Positions 10,298 through 21,256 are shown, counted from the stretch's first letter. The stretch is DNA of 64,000 nt from Strongyloides papillosus (GCA_005656395.1 SRSI01000043.1:124001-188000), one strand, 5' to 3'. Numbers and translations: made by a program. The notes: a model not told the origin generated them from the sequence alone.

Positions 10298-11731
10298 TTA
10301 CTGTATAAAAATATTAATAATAATTATAAAACAAAAAATTATATTAAGGAAAATTCCAATTTTATTTGCTGAATTTTGCTGGATTTTCATCATAACTTGC
10401 TCTCTTTTTACCTTTTTTTGTTCACTTTTTATTTCAAAGGTTTCAAACTTCTGTGACAATGAAACTTCTCCACTTGAAACATTGTAAAGACAGACTAGTG
10501 TTCCATTTGGATTTCTATCCTTGACTACGACAAACTTTTCTTTTAACTTAAAAATTTTTCTCTCTTGAACTATTAAATGTTTGATATTTCCAACTTTTGT
10601 TTTATCATTATTGAATGCAATGGTTTGGAGGTGGGTGTGATTATTTGGGTTCAATGAACAGTTTGCATTGTAACCCAATTCACCATATGAATATTTTACA
10701 AATGGAAGCCATATATTTCTAATGGATACATATTCTTGAGATATCTGGATTTCTTCTAAACGAGATTTATAAATGCAGACAAGTTTTCCTTCTGGATTTT
10801 TATCCTTGTAGATGATAACATTTTCTCCCAACATTAGATTCTCCTTTGAATTTATTGCTGCACTACTGAGACCTTCAACCTTTATACTTTTACTATTAAA
10901 AATGATTGTATTGAGAAGTGTAAGATTGTCTTTCTTCACAGAACAATTTGCACTAAAGTACAACTGATCATAGAGATATTCTACAGAAGGAAGAGTTATG
11001 TTCTTATAATACTGATAATTTTGGTGTAACTCAGCAATATAATATGGATGGCTGTATACACAAGTTAATTTTCCATTTGGATTCTTGACATTAGAGATAA
11101 CAAAGTCTTTATCCAACTTAAAAGTTCCAATTGTTTTGCCAATTTTATTTTCAAAATCTTTTAATGCTATATTTTTGTCATTGAAAATAATTTTTGCAAG
11201 ATGGAGATATTTTTCGGGTTCTAATGAACAATTTGGCTTAAAGTGCAATTGTCCATCTGAGTATTTTACTAAAGGAAAGGTTTTACCATTAAAATAATCA
11301 TATTTTGCAAAAAGAATATTCTTAAAAACGAGTTTTCTAGGTTCTCCACAATCATTGCAATTATATTCAAGTCTTACAAATTGTTGGTCTTTTATTTCAA
11401 AAATCATGTCTCCATTCGAATCTGGTTTCAAAACCTCTTTCTTAGTTTTTATATAATCAATTTTTCTGGTAAAGTTCATATAAAACAGATTTACAGTCTT
11501 ATTTTTGTAAAAGTCAGCTTGATTGTTGACACCATTATATTTTAATTGAACTTTGAATTTTATGGGAAATGCAGTTACAACAACCCACCATTGGGCATGT
11601 TTGACAATAATCTCTGCTTTTTCATTTGTTCTTCGCTCAAAATATGGTTTTGTGACTTTATCAGTATTAGCAAAAACTATTAATGTTAACAGTGTTGCTA
11701 ATATCCAATAAAAGTGCTGTGTTATGGTCAT
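10298..11731 (-). CDS. secreted/anchored protein with three ~95-residue repeats
   Basis: Single ORF of 477 aa from an ATG at 11731. Residues 1-21 are a signal peptide. After a unique N-terminal part (22-150, with a CNDC motif) come three tandem repeats at about 152-246, 247-341 and 342-435. Each starts with a P-x-V-x-Y strip, has NCS about 15 residues in (Cys and a glycosylation sequon), an IxFN strip, then NPxGxLxC with a second Cys about 55 residues after the first. The Cys pair and strand-like pattern could be an immunoglobulin-like fold, but I cannot name a family. A basic stretch (437-444) and a hydrophobic C-terminus (459-477) suggest a GPI signal or membrane anchor. No intron. Function unknown; cell-surface role inferred. 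Confidence 0.75.
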   Translation of the reverse strand: MTITQHFYWILATLLTLIVFANTDKVTKPYFERRTNEKAEIIVKHAQWWVVVTAFPIKFKVQLKYNGVNNQADFYKNKTVNLFYMNFTRKIDYIKTKKEVLKPDSNGDMIFEIKDQQFVRLEYNCNDCGEPRKLVFKNILFAKYDYFNGKTFPLVKYSDGQLHFKPNCSLEPEKYLHLAKIIFNDKNIALKDFENKIGKTIGTFKLDKDFVISNVKNPNGKLTCVYSHPYYIAELHQNYQYYKNITLPSVEYLYDQLYFSANCSVKKDNLTLLNTIIFNSKSIKVEGLSSAAINSKENLMLGENVIIYKDKNPEGKLVCIYKSRLEEIQISQEYVSIRNIWLPFVKYSYGELGYNANCSLNPNNHTHLQTIAFNNDKTKVGNIKHLIVQERKIFKLKEKFVVVKDRNPNGTLVCLYNVSSGEVSLSQKFETFEIKSEQKKVKREQVMMKIQQNSANKIGIFLNIIFCFIIIINIFIQ

Positions 11732-12921
11732 GTTATAAAAATAAAACCATGTTATATGTATAAAAATGATCTATATTAATGGAAAATTTATTAAAGAATA
11801 TTTGAATATATTTGGCATATAATTATAATTTAGTGATTCATTTATTTTATTACAAAACAAAAAAATGAATATATCAAATTTTAAGTCGTCCAAAGATCAT
11901 TTTTTGGTTGGTTGCTTTTTGTTTCTACAAGTCATTAAAATTATAATTTTTATTGAGAAATTTAACCAATAACACTTAATCTAAAAGTGTATGTCTTAAG
12001 AATTTGAAAAGATAAAATCTGATATTAACTTCATGAAAAATGTTAAAAAAGTATTTTTCAACAGGAATTTTGATATTTTCAACAAAACTTCAAAGAATCA
12101 TTATTTAGTCCATAATAAGCAATTTACTTATAATCCTAAGGAAGGACTTTATAAAGCACATTGTTATGTTTGTAAGTATTAAAAGTCATTTTACATGGAT
12201 ATACAGAGTCTATTATAACTGCATAAATACTAGTTGGAACATCAAAATAATTCCATACACATTATCATTTTACCTAAAATAATATTTCTAAAAAATTAAG
12301 TTCAAGCAACCCTTAAAAGAGGTAAACTAAAGTCGCGTTGAATCTAAAATGTTCAAGGTGACAACATTTCAATTGGAGTTAACACTATTAATTAAATGCT
12401 TCTTGTAAACATTTTTATACTTAAAAAATAATTTATACCCTATTTATAACTTTTTAGGTTATAATATATAACTACTACAAAAAGAAATTTTTTAAAAATA
12501 AATAATTAAGCAAAAATAATAAAATTTCTTCATTAAAATACTATGTTTAACAGTTAAAGGTCAATAATTTTTATTGAATTATATTCTTGAGCAATTAAAA
12601 AAGTGAATCTTACATTTTTGATTGGCCCACCTTGTTCGAGTTTCTCAAGTAACGTGTTTTTAATAATCTTTTTCCAAGTTATTCATTTAAAGTTTTTGTA
12701 TCTAAAGATAAATACTTAAAGACCACTCCGTAGCGGCGGATTTTCTATCAGTAACATGAATTACTGTGAACTTTTGATAAAAAAATATTCTTTAATTTCG
12801 TAACTAAGTTCACTTTGTGCATTATTTTTTGCCATCTTAATTGGAAAACGCAAACGTATTGTTGGAGAGTTGACATTACATTTTAAAGCTTTCATTATTA
12901 TTTAGTTCTGTAACTTTGAGA
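11732..12921. other. intergenic region with one short unexplained ORF
   Basis: About 1.2 kb between the divergent repeat-protein gene and MED20. A small plus-strand ORF starting at the ATG at 12033 (about 48 codons, ending ...CYVCKY) is followed by a GTAAGTATT donor-like site at its end. It could be a gene relic or a first exon, but nothing supports an expressed gene. A locally GC-richer patch lies near 12720-12760. Otherwise featureless. Confidence 0.4.
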
Positions 12922-13576
12922 ATGGGTGTTTCATGGTAAGTAATATTTAAATAACAATAAATTATTTTTAAGGATATTTTTATCAAATCAAACAGTACCT
13001 GAGATCAAAGATTCTCTTGAAGCTGAAGGAGCATTTGAGATTGGTACGTATAATGTTGAATTACATCAAATTGTCCCAAATGAAAAGTTAAGATCATCAG
13101 AAAAGAATGGAATGAATAATGTTTATGTAGTTCATCACGATGAGTATCCAGGAAATTCTTTTGTCTACCAAATTCCTTCTAAGGATGCTTCAAAATTTAT
13201 AAGAGTAACTGGTTTAAGAAGTATTGACGGATTATTTACTAAATATGAGGATGCTGTTGAATTCAATCCTGAAGGTGCAATGATAATTTCTGGAAAAGCT
13301 TATCAATTAGAAGATATCGTTATTAGAGTTGGTACAGCATCATGTCGTTCATCTTGTTGTGGTACTGTTATTGAATTAGAAATAACACCTTCATATGTTT
13401 TAGGAAGTTGTTTTGGTTTCTTGAAAGAGGTTCTTAGTACATTATTTCCAAAAGAGTATTCCACAATTGTAAAGCCAAAATTTTTTGATGCTATTGCAAA
13501 AGAAAAGTATATTCCAGCACATACTATGCTGCAGTATATGATGCAGTATGATAACTTAAAAGCTCGGGCAACATAA
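12922..13576 (+). CDS. MED20: Mediator complex subunit 20
   Basis: Two exons, 12922-12935 (14 nt, encoding MGVS and part of a Trp codon) and 12973-13576, with a 37-nt intron; product 205 aa, close to the ~210 aa of animal MED20. The start MGV matches the conserved N-terminus of the family. The matching blocks are YVVHHDEYPG, the IVIRVGT strip, LGSCFGFLKEVL and the C-terminal PAHTMLQYMMQYDNLKAR. MED20 belongs to the Mediator head module (with MED8 and MED18), which couples transcription factors to RNA polymerase II in the nucleus. The tiny first exon is supported by donor GTAAGT and acceptor TTTTAAG, and by the protein match across the junction. It is a housekeeping gene isolated between expanded accessory families. 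Confidence 0.9.
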
Positions 13577-14421
13577 CTTTATTTATTTAACCACTTCTTA
13601 TAATTGTAAATAAATTTTTTATTATATTTTTTTATTCAAATTTTCTTTGTTAAATTACTTTCATACATATAAAACTTGTATACGGATTTTACTTTTTTTG
13701 GTTGTTTAAATTTTATACAAATGATTACTTTACTAACAATTATCAATATAATCATTTTTCAATCTAATATTTTTTTCCTTCTATATCGTAGTGCAAAAAA
13801 TTAAAAAAACAAAAAGAATTCATGAATTAAAACATAATTTATACATTTTAATTAGGTCGTTTAAATAGTGTTTCATTGATTTCATTTTTTTTAAAGGAAA
13901 AGTTTTTTTTTATATAGACATGTAAGGTCAATAAAAAAGAACATAAATCAAATAAGTTTTGGTAAAAGTATTGAATTCATGAAAAGATATTATTTGCAAA
14001 ATTATATTAAATAGACAATTTTTTAAATACTCAATATATTCTTCTTATCATTCAGCAACATAACAAATAAGATTGTTCTTATATATTTTATTGGTTACCA
14101 GATGTAACATAAATATGTTGTACTATTTCATAACAAAGCATTTTATAAAATTGTTCATGTGTACATTATTTTATTTATTTGTGTTAAAAAACAAAATAAT
14201 ATTTATAAGACGATTATTTTTTAAATTTGTTTTCCTTTTAGCAATAGTCAAAATTTTTAATAATTTTTATTTATATTGTTGGTTTCTTATCAATTAAGAC
14301 ATAAAAAAAGGTTTAATTTTTACTCTTGAGAAGAAATTAGTACATAATTATTGAAATTTTTTTTTCTAGGCATTGTTAGTAATAATTTCGTTGTATTTAT
14401 AGATTTTAATTATATGTAATC
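13577..14421. other. AT-rich intergenic DNA
   Basis: About 850 bp with long A/T runs. The only ORF (14073-14297, Phe/Ile/Leu-rich) looks like a by-product of T-rich DNA. No RNA gene or repeat recognised. Confidence 0.55.
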
Positions 14422-15996
14422 ATGAATAACAAAGAAGAATTATCCTTTATGGACATAATGAGTGTTGGATTAATAAGATCAAAAATAATTAAAACAATCC
14501 ATTCTTTTAATGATATTGGGAATCTTTCTAAAACTTGTAGGCTAATGAAATATTATATTGACAAGGAAAAAATTGATAGAAAAATGTTATGTTATGAAGA
14601 CTTCCAAAGTGTAGGAAGCAAATTAAAAGAAAATCCACCAGAAAGTATGAATGAATCAGACTTGAAATATATTGAATTTGAGACAACCAATGATTCAAAT
14701 GAGAAATTGAGTAGAGTAAGACAATTTCCTGGAGATACAATCCTTTATAAGAATCGTGTAGTTTTATATCTTAATGATCCATTAGAAGGTTTCAGAGAAA
14801 ATGAGCTTGAAATATTTTTTAAGAAGTTATTAGAAGAAGTAAATTTGGGTGATAAATTACGTGAAGATGCTGAGATTCTTGAATTATTAACATCATTTCC
14901 TGATAATGAATATTTAGTATTAGAATTATTAAGATATATTAAACATGATAAAATAAAAGTGATTCAGATATCACTTGATGCTTTTGTATCTTCTAGAGAT
15001 CAATATAGAAGATTAAATTCTGATATTTTTAGCGGTCTTCCAGAGTTTAATGAATTGGCTATTTATGATCCATCAACAGATGAAGATTACAATGAAATTA
15101 TGGAGAGTAGAGAAACCGTAGAACAAGTAATGAAATTTTTATCAAAACGAAAAGATGCTACTTTGGATTTACTTGGTTTATTTTGGGATTATGAATTAGA
15201 TGATTTTATCACTATGCTTATTGAGATGGCCAAAAAGTACAAAATAAAAGTAAAATATAGATTTGATAGTTGTTTTCCATGTCATGATTCTCGTAATCCA
15301 TTTTTCAGTCTTGAAAATTTCAATTCACCTTTATTTGAATGTGGATGGGACATCAGTATTATCATTTCCAGTGGTGAACAATTTTGTAATTTCATAGGAA
15401 ATTTAAAACATTTCAAAAATTTAGAAAAATTACAAATAAGATTTGGTTTATTTGATATCAAAGAATTTCTTACAAGAATTGGTAAATTAAATTGTCCTAA
15501 TTTATCACTAAAAAAATGTAAAAAATTAAAAAGTATTGCAATTGAAAGTGAAGCCACATATATGAATTATATGGAAGATGATCAATATATAACAATGGCT
15601 TTGGAAAATTTAATGTATCTTAGTTCAATAATGCCACCAACAATTGAAAGATTAGAATTAAGTAACTTTTGGAGAATGGCAAAAGAAACAACAACAATTT
15701 TAAGTGAAAATATGCCAAATATTAATTTTATTGTAAATGAATCGTCATTATTTAACGATCCAGATTGCCTTACAGCTTTTTCTAACTTACAAGTTTATAT
15801 ATCTCATGAAAATAATACTGTTAAGATACCAGAGACAGTTAAACTTTTTGTACTCGCCCATAGAAGTATTGATGATAATGACCGCCCTATGACTCAAGAA
15901 TTAATAAAAAATTATTTTCAAAAATTTTCAAAATGTCTTCATAATGGTAAGGATGAATATATTTTTTTTAATAATGTTAGATGTTGGAATACATAA
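14422..15996 (+). CDS. F-box/LRR-like protein (524 aa)
   Basis: Intact intronless ORF of 524 aa with no signal peptide. The N-terminal segment around residues 17-48 (Ile/Leu-rich, then NLSKTCRLMKYYID) resembles a degenerate F-box helix pair. The rest has irregular leucine-rich strips, for example LKHFKNLEKLQIRFGLFD and LSLKKCKKLKSIAIES, as in LRR-containing F-box proteins. If so it would present substrates to an SCF ubiquitin ligase in the cytoplasm or nucleus; this is an inference from weak similarity. The 3' third of this gene, from about 15440, recurs three times downstream as decayed copies, so it was the source or a sister of an amplified segment. Alternative: a nematode-specific LRR protein without F-box function. 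Confidence 0.55.
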   Translation: MNNKEELSFMDIMSVGLIRSKIIKTIHSFNDIGNLSKTCRLMKYYIDKEKIDRKMLCYEDFQSVGSKLKENPPESMNESDLKYIEFETTNDSNEKLSRVRQFPGDTILYKNRVVLYLNDPLEGFRENELEIFFKKLLEEVNLGDKLREDAEILELLTSFPDNEYLVLELLRYIKHDKIKVIQISLDAFVSSRDQYRRLNSDIFSGLPEFNELAIYDPSTDEDYNEIMESRETVEQVMKFLSKRKDATLDLLGLFWDYELDDFITMLIEMAKKYKIKVKYRFDSCFPCHDSRNPFFSLENFNSPLFECGWDISIIISSGEQFCNFIGNLKHFKNLEKLQIRFGLFDIKEFLTRIGKLNCPNLSLKKCKKLKSIAIESEATYMNYMEDDQYITMALENLMYLSSIMPPTIERLELSNFWRMAKETTTILSENMPNINFIVNESSLFNDPDCLTAFSNLQVYISHENNTVKIPETVKLFVLAHRSIDDNDRPMTQELIKNYFQKFSKCLHNGKDEYIFFNNVRCWNT

Positions 15997-16214
15997 AAAA
16001 ATTGTTCAAGAATCATTTCATGAACAGTATGGACCATATGGTGATTAATTTTTTGAGAAAATATTTGATCTAATAACTTAAATTTAATATCCATTTTCAG
16101 ATAAATGTTTAATTACAATTTTTTATTTAAGATGTTATGACTAATTTGTTATCATTTAAACGAGTAGTAATAAAAATAAATTAAATATAGTTTGATATTC
16201 TCATTGAAATAAGA

Positions 16215-16369
16215 TGATAAGATTAGTAATATCCGATATTATCTAACTTCAACAAAAGTTCGTGCTTTGATAAACTTATAAGATGACTGATGATAGATTA
16301 AATCATATTTTTAAATTTATTCCATTCTTAACTTTTCAAGAATATAGAACAATCAAGAATATAAAAAGG
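16215..16369 (+). promoter_or_regulatory. promoter of Pro-rich peptide gene 1: GATA site and TATA box
   Basis: TATAAAAAGG at 16360-16369, 61 bp before the ATG, and a GATA-type site TGATAAGATTA at 16215-16225, about 205 bp before the ATG. Both elements and their spacing recur in all four units. In nematodes GATAAG sites are bound by GATA factors active in gut and epidermis; tissue specificity is inference. Confidence 0.6.
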
Positions 16370-16420
16370 TGTTTTTATGTAACTTTAAATCAGAATACAT
16401 TCTTTAGAAAAACTTAAAAC

Positions 16421-16702
16421 ATGATATTTAGAAAAAACTTTTCTATTTTACTATTCTGTGTACTACTATCTAATTCATGGAAATTATTTGAATTTCAACC
16501 ACTATATGGTGGCCTGTATGGAGGATTTGGTGGTTATGGTATACTGCCGCCTCCACCACCACCACCATTTGGTCTAGGAATTTATCCACCACCTCCAATT
16601 ATACCTCCTCCACCTCCATTGATTATACCACCTCCAGTTATTATACGAAGACCTCCTATTATTCCACCACCCATAATGGGACCTTATGTTTATTATCGTT
16701 AA
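16421..16702 (+). CDS. secreted Pro-rich GGY protein 1 (93 aa)
   Basis: Intact 93-aa ORF. Residues 1-26 form a signal peptide beginning MIFRKNFSILLF. Then comes a Gly/Tyr-rich stretch (QPLYGGLYGGFGGYG) and a Pro-rich half with runs of up to seven prolines alternating with Ile/Val pairs, ending GPYVYYR. No Cys in the mature part. The composition recalls small GY-rich secreted peptides and Pro-rich cuticle or mucosal proteins of nematodes, but no family can be assigned. It groups with copy 3 rather than with its neighbour copy 2. Confidence 0.8.
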   Translation: MIFRKNFSILLFCVLLSNSWKLFEFQPLYGGLYGGFGGYGILPPPPPPPFGLGIYPPPPIIPPPPPLIIPPPVIIRRPPIIPPPIMGPYVYYR

Positions 16703-17177
16703 TACAATTTTAAATCTAATTTAATCTTTATTATATTTATATAAAGCTTAAAGTATAGTGAAATTAATAGTAAATAATAAAAATTTTATTTTTTATAATT
16801 AAAAATAATCAAAATAAATACTACTCCTCTCATGTGTAGAATTCGAATTTTCACTAGCGGTATCAACTTAATGGGTAAATAATTTTCCACTAACACTATA
16901 AGATGCGGTAAAAAATTTCTTATATTTTTTCAATACATTTTGTTTTCTTTTATAATCCAAGGATGTAAATTGCTCTTCAAGTTTTTTATTTATTGGACTT
17001 TAAACTAATATTTTATCTGATCTAGAAAAAATTTATAAATACAATATAAACTAATTAAATAAATATTTATATAAACTATTTTTTTTTGTCAATTTTAAAT
17101 GGAAAACAAAAGTATAAACTATAAATGAAGCAAATTTTAATTATCATAAATTTTTGAATTAAAAACATTACAGTTAA

Positions 17178-17660
17178 AAATTTGGATTATTTTATATCAA
17201 AGAATGTCTACAAAGAATGGTAAATTAAATTGTCCTAATTTATGTTTAAAAAAATGTAAAAAATAACTATTGGACTTGAAAGACAATATACTTATACGAA
17301 TTGTATAGAAGATAACCAATATTTAACAATCCTTATAATAATTTAGTATATTTTAGTTCAATGATGCCTAAAACAATTTAATGATTGAATATATTAAATT
17401 TATTGCAAATGAATCGGTGTCATATAATTATCTAGAGTGTCTAACAGATTTTTCGAATGTACAGATTTACATATCTTATGTAAATAATCCTATTGGAATA
17501 CCACAGATCACTAAACTTTTTGTAATTGGTGATAGAGGTACTGATGATAACAATGGCTCTATGACTCTAGAATTGTAAAAAAATTATTATCAAAGATTTT
17601 CGAAATATTTTTATAATGCCAATAAAAGAGCATATCTTTTAAATAAATTTTTATATTAAA
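17178..17660 (+). pseudogene. decayed 3' fragment of the F-box-like gene (unit 2)
   Basis: DNA and three-frame translation match the last ~180 codons of the gene at 14422-15996. The KLNCPNL region near 17220 and the LTDFSNVQIYIS..KLFVIG stretch at 17440-17545 are recognisable. Stops and frameshifts interrupt it (for example the stop after the Lys-rich strip near 17260). No start or 5' half is present. Confidence 0.75.
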
Positions 17661-17812
17661 GTGTTGCCTTAAATCTCCATTTCCAGATAATTGTTTATAT
17701 ATAACTTTTTTATTTCAGTTATTATAATTCATTAGTTACCATTTAAAGAAATAATAATGAAGATAAATAAAATATCATTTGATGTTCTTATTGAAAACAA
17801 GATGATAAGATT

Positions 17813-17957
17813 AATAACATCCGATATTATATACCTTGCAGCAATAATTTGAGCTTCAATTAACTAATCAGATGACTGATGATAGATTAAATCATATTTT
17901 TAAATTTATTCCATTCTTAACTCATCAAGAAATAGAACAACCAAATGTATAAAAAGG
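17813..17957 (+). promoter_or_regulatory. promoter of Pro-rich peptide gene 2: GATA site and TATA box
   Basis: TGATAAGATTA from 17813 and TATAAAAAGG at 17948-17957, at 196 and 62 bp before the ATG. Same arrangement as in the other units. Confidence 0.6.
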
Positions 17958-18009
17958 TGCTTTCATGTAATTTTAAAATCAGAATTCATTCTTTATACAA
18001 ACTTGAAGC

Positions 18010-18336
18010 ATGATATTTAGAAACTATTTCTCTATTTTATTATTCTTTGTTGTACTATCTATTTCATGGAAAGTATGTGAATTGCATAGAAGATATGGTG
18101 ATCGATTTGGAAGCTATGAAAGATTTGGTCATTATGAAGGTTATGGTCCACGGCACCGCAACCATCATCGTCATCGTCATGGACCACCGCCACCACCATA
18201 CCGTTTAGGAATGCGTCCACCACCTCCAATTATACATCGTCCAGTTCCAATAATTATACCAACTCCAGTTATTGTACGAAAACCTGTTCCTATTATTACG
18301 CCAACATTAGTTGGGCCTTATGATGGTTATCATTAA
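18010..18336 (+). CDS. secreted Pro/His/Arg-rich protein 2 (108 aa)
   Basis: Intact 108-aa ORF with the family signal peptide (MIFRNYFSILLF). The mature part starts with charged Gly/Tyr repeats (YGDRFGSYERFGHYEGYG), then an Arg/His block (GPRHRNHHRHRHG), PPPPP, and a C-terminal half built from RPVPI, PTPVIV and KPVPIITPT blocks. The His/Arg cluster and the PVPI-type tail are shared with copy 4 and absent from copies 1 and 3. His clusters can bind transition metals; this is a property, not a proven function. Confidence 0.8.
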   Translation: MIFRNYFSILLFFVVLSISWKVCELHRRYGDRFGSYERFGHYEGYGPRHRNHHRHRHGPPPPPYRLGMRPPPPIIHRPVPIIIPTPVIVRKPVPIITPTLVGPYDGYH

Positions 18337-18829
18337 TACAATTTTAAATTTAATTTAATTTTTACTATTTTTATAAAAGTCTTAATTAAAGCATAATAAA
18401 ATTAATGTTAAATGAAAGAAACGTTATATTGTTGATAATTATGAATAATTAAGATAAATACTGTTCCTCTGTTGTAGGGATCAAATTTCTACTAGACATA
18501 CCAGGTAAATGTGTGTATAAATTTCCCCCCACCACTATATGATTTGGTGAAAAATTTAAAAAATCTTTTTACTCCACTTTGTTTTCTTTCATAATTCCAT
18601 GATGTAGGTGCTCCCTCAAGTTCTTTATTTATTGGTCCATAAACTAATATTTAATCTGACCTAAAAAATATAATTTTTTATAAGTACAATATAAATTAAT
18701 TATTTACACAAAATATAATTTATTTTTCTTTTTATTATTAGTTTTTAAAAGAAAACAAAAGTATAAACTACAAATGAATTAAATATTAAATAGCACAATT
18801 GTTTGAATAAAAATCCTTAAAGTTTAAAA

Positions 18830-19300
18830 TTAAAATTATTTTATATCAAAGAATTTCTTACAAAAATTGGTAAATTAAATTTTCCTAATTTATCATTTAA
18901 AGCCGTAAAGGAATTAAGAAGTGTTGGATTTGAAAGCCAATCCACATATATGAATTATACAGAAAATTATTAATATTTAACAATCCTTTATGATAATTTT
19001 GTGTAAAATTTAATACTGGCTCCAACAATTGATATATTAGATATATAAATTTAATGTAAATGAATAAGTATCATATAAGGATCCAGACTGCTTGACAGAT
19101 ATTTTTCTAATTTACAGGTCTACATATTTCATATTAATTATCTCATTGAGATACCAAAAACCGTTAAAACTTTTTGTAATTGGTTATGGAGATACTAATG
19201 ATAATGATAGTTCTATGGCTCAAGAATAATTAAAAATTATTATCAATGATTTTCAAAATGTCCTTACAATCTCAAGGAATTTTTTTAATAAAATATTTAT
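18830..19300 (+). pseudogene. decayed 3' fragment of the F-box-like gene (unit 3)
   Basis: Matches the 3' third of the intact gene, including the segment encoding IKEFLT.IGKLN near 18850 and the one encoding the KLFVIG-like strip near 19165. Multiple frameshifts and stops; no 5' half. A relic of the amplified unit. Confidence 0.72.
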
Positions 19301-19450
19301 AAAAAAATTTTTGCCTTTAATGTCAACATTTAGAAAAAAAAATTTAATTTTAACTTTTTATCGAATCCATTACGATTCATTTGCTGTTATTTAAATGAGT
19401 AGTGACAAAGATAATTTGGGTATACTTTGATGTTCTCATTGAAAACAGGA

Positions 19451-19607
19451 AGATAAGATTAATAACATCTGATATTATCTAACTTAAAAACAATAATTTG
19501 TGCTTTAGTAAATTAATCAGATGACTGATAATAGATTCAATCATGTTTTTAAATTTATTCCATTTTTAAGTTGTCAAGAATATAGAACAATCGAGAGTAT
19601 AAAAAGG
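19451..19607 (+). promoter_or_regulatory. promoter of Pro-rich peptide gene 3: GATA site and TATA box
   Basis: AGATAAGATTA from 19451 and TATAAAAAGG at 19598-19607, at 206 and 60 bp before the ATG. Confidence 0.6.
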
Positions 19608-19657
19608 TGTTTTATGTATCTTTAAATCAGAATACTTTCTTTTTAAGAACTTGATAC

Positions 19658-19948
19658 ATGATATTTAGAAAAAACTTTTCTGTTTTATTATTCTATGTAC
19701 TAATATCTACTTTATGGAAATTATGTGAATTTCAACCATTGTACGGCGGTCTGTATGGAGGATATGGAAGATTTGGTGGTTATGGAAGATATGGTTTACC
19801 GCCACCACCATTTGGTATAGGAATACGTCCACCACCTCCAATTATACGTCCTCCACTTCCGTTGATTATACCAACTCCAGTTGTTGTACCAAGACCTTAT
19901 CCTATTATGAGACCACCCCTAATGGGACCTTATGGTTATTATCGTTAG
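19658..19948 (+). CDS. secreted Pro-rich GGY protein 3 (96 aa)
   Basis: Intact 96-aa ORF: signal peptide MIFRKNFSVLLF.., then LYGGLYGGYGRFGGYGRYG, then a Pro-rich half with RPPPPIIRPP and PTPVVVPRP blocks, ending GPYGYYR. Closest to copy 1 in the GGY part and C-terminus, with some PTPV blocks like copies 2 and 4. No His cluster. Secretion is well supported; role unknown. Confidence 0.8.
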   Translation: MIFRKNFSVLLFYVLISTLWKLCEFQPLYGGLYGGYGRFGGYGRYGLPPPPFGIGIRPPPPIIRPPLPLIIPTPVVVPRPYPIMRPPLMGPYGYYR

Positions 19949-20420
19949 CATAATTTTTAATATAATTTAATTTTTATTATGTTTATATAAAGCTTAAATC
20001 ATAATAAAATTAATAGAAAATAAAAAAATTATATTTTTGATAATTAAAAACAATTAAAATAAATACTACTCCTCTGTTGTGGGAGTTAAGTTTTCACGAG
20101 AGGTAACAGGTAAACGGGGAGATAAATTTCTACCACCACTATATGATGTAGTAGAAAGTTTGAAAAAATTTTTATACTCCACTTTGTTTTTTTCCATAAT
20201 TCCAGGATGTTTGTTTTTATCAGGGTTTATATTTATTGGACCATAAACTAATATTTTATATAACTTAAAAAAGTATGAATTTTATAAATACAATAAAATT
20301 AACTATTTAAATTATAGTAAAATTTTTTTTCGTTAGTTTTAAATAGAAAACAAAAATACAAACTATAAATAAAGCAAACTTGAAATACCGTAAATGTTTT
20401 AAATAAAAATCCTGTTAATG

Positions 20421-20910
20421 TTAGAAATTTGGATATTTTGATATCAAAAAAATTCTTTAAAGAATTGATAGACTAAATTCTTCTAATTAATTTTGAGAAA
20501 ATGTAAAAAAATTTTTGGATTTGAAAGCCAATCTACATATATGAATTGTACTGAAAATGATCAATATTTAGTAATATTTATGATAATTTAACATATTTTA
20601 GTTTAATAATGCCTATAACAATTGAATGATTAGATGTATTAAATTTATTGTAAATGAATCGGCATCATATAAAGATCCATACTACCTCACAGTTTTTTCT
20701 AACTTAAAAGTTTACTTATCTCATTAAAAAAATACTGTAGAAATACCAAAGACAGTTAAACTTGTTGTGATTAGTCATAAAAATAGGAATGATAATGATA
20801 CTTCTATGACTTAAGAATTATTAAAAACTTATGATCAAAGATTTTCAAAATGTCTAAATAATGCCAAAAAAGAATGTATATTTTTTAACAAAATATTTAT
20901 ATTAAAATGT
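20421..20910 (+). pseudogene. decayed 3' fragment of the F-box-like gene (unit 4)
   Basis: Homologous to the end of the intact gene. The segment encoding ..SNLKVYLSH.. near 20700 and the following KLVVISHK-like strip are recognisable, but frameshifts and stops (for example near 20725 and 20813) break it. No 5' part. Confidence 0.72.
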
Positions 20911-21048
20911 TGTCTTTAATGTTCATTTTCAGATAAATGTTTAATTATAACTTTTTAAATTCAGTTATTATGACTTATTTGTTGTCATTTGAGTGAGTAG
21001 TAATAAAGATAAATTAAATTTACTTTGATGTTCGCATTAAAAACAGAA

Positions 21049-21205
21049 AGATAAGATTAAAAACATCTGATATTATCTACCTTGAAAACAATAATTCGTG
21101 CTTTAATAAATTAATCAGATGACTGATTATAGATTCAATCATGTTCTATAATTTATTTTGTTCTTAAGTTGTCAAGTATATAGAACAGTCAAGAGTATAA
21201 AAAGG
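21049..21205 (+). promoter_or_regulatory. promoter of Pro-rich peptide gene 4: GATA site and TATA box
   Basis: AGATAAGATTA from 21049 and TATAAAAAGG at 21196-21205, at 207 and 61 bp before the ATG at 21257. The TATA position shows that the longer ORF starting at 21158 begins upstream of the promoter core, so its extra N-terminal residues are not real. Confidence 0.6.
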
Positions 21206-21256
21206 TGCTTTCATGTAACTTTAAATCAGAATACATTCTCTGTAAAAACTCGAAAT

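Noticed and set aside
15282..15557. Minus-strand ORF opposite the F-box-like gene
   Set aside because: Antisense shadow of a strong coding region, with no independent features.
21158..21256. 33-residue N-terminal extension of Pro-rich peptide 4
   Set aside because: It begins upstream of the conserved TATA box and is absent in the paralogues; the family start MIFRK is at 21257.
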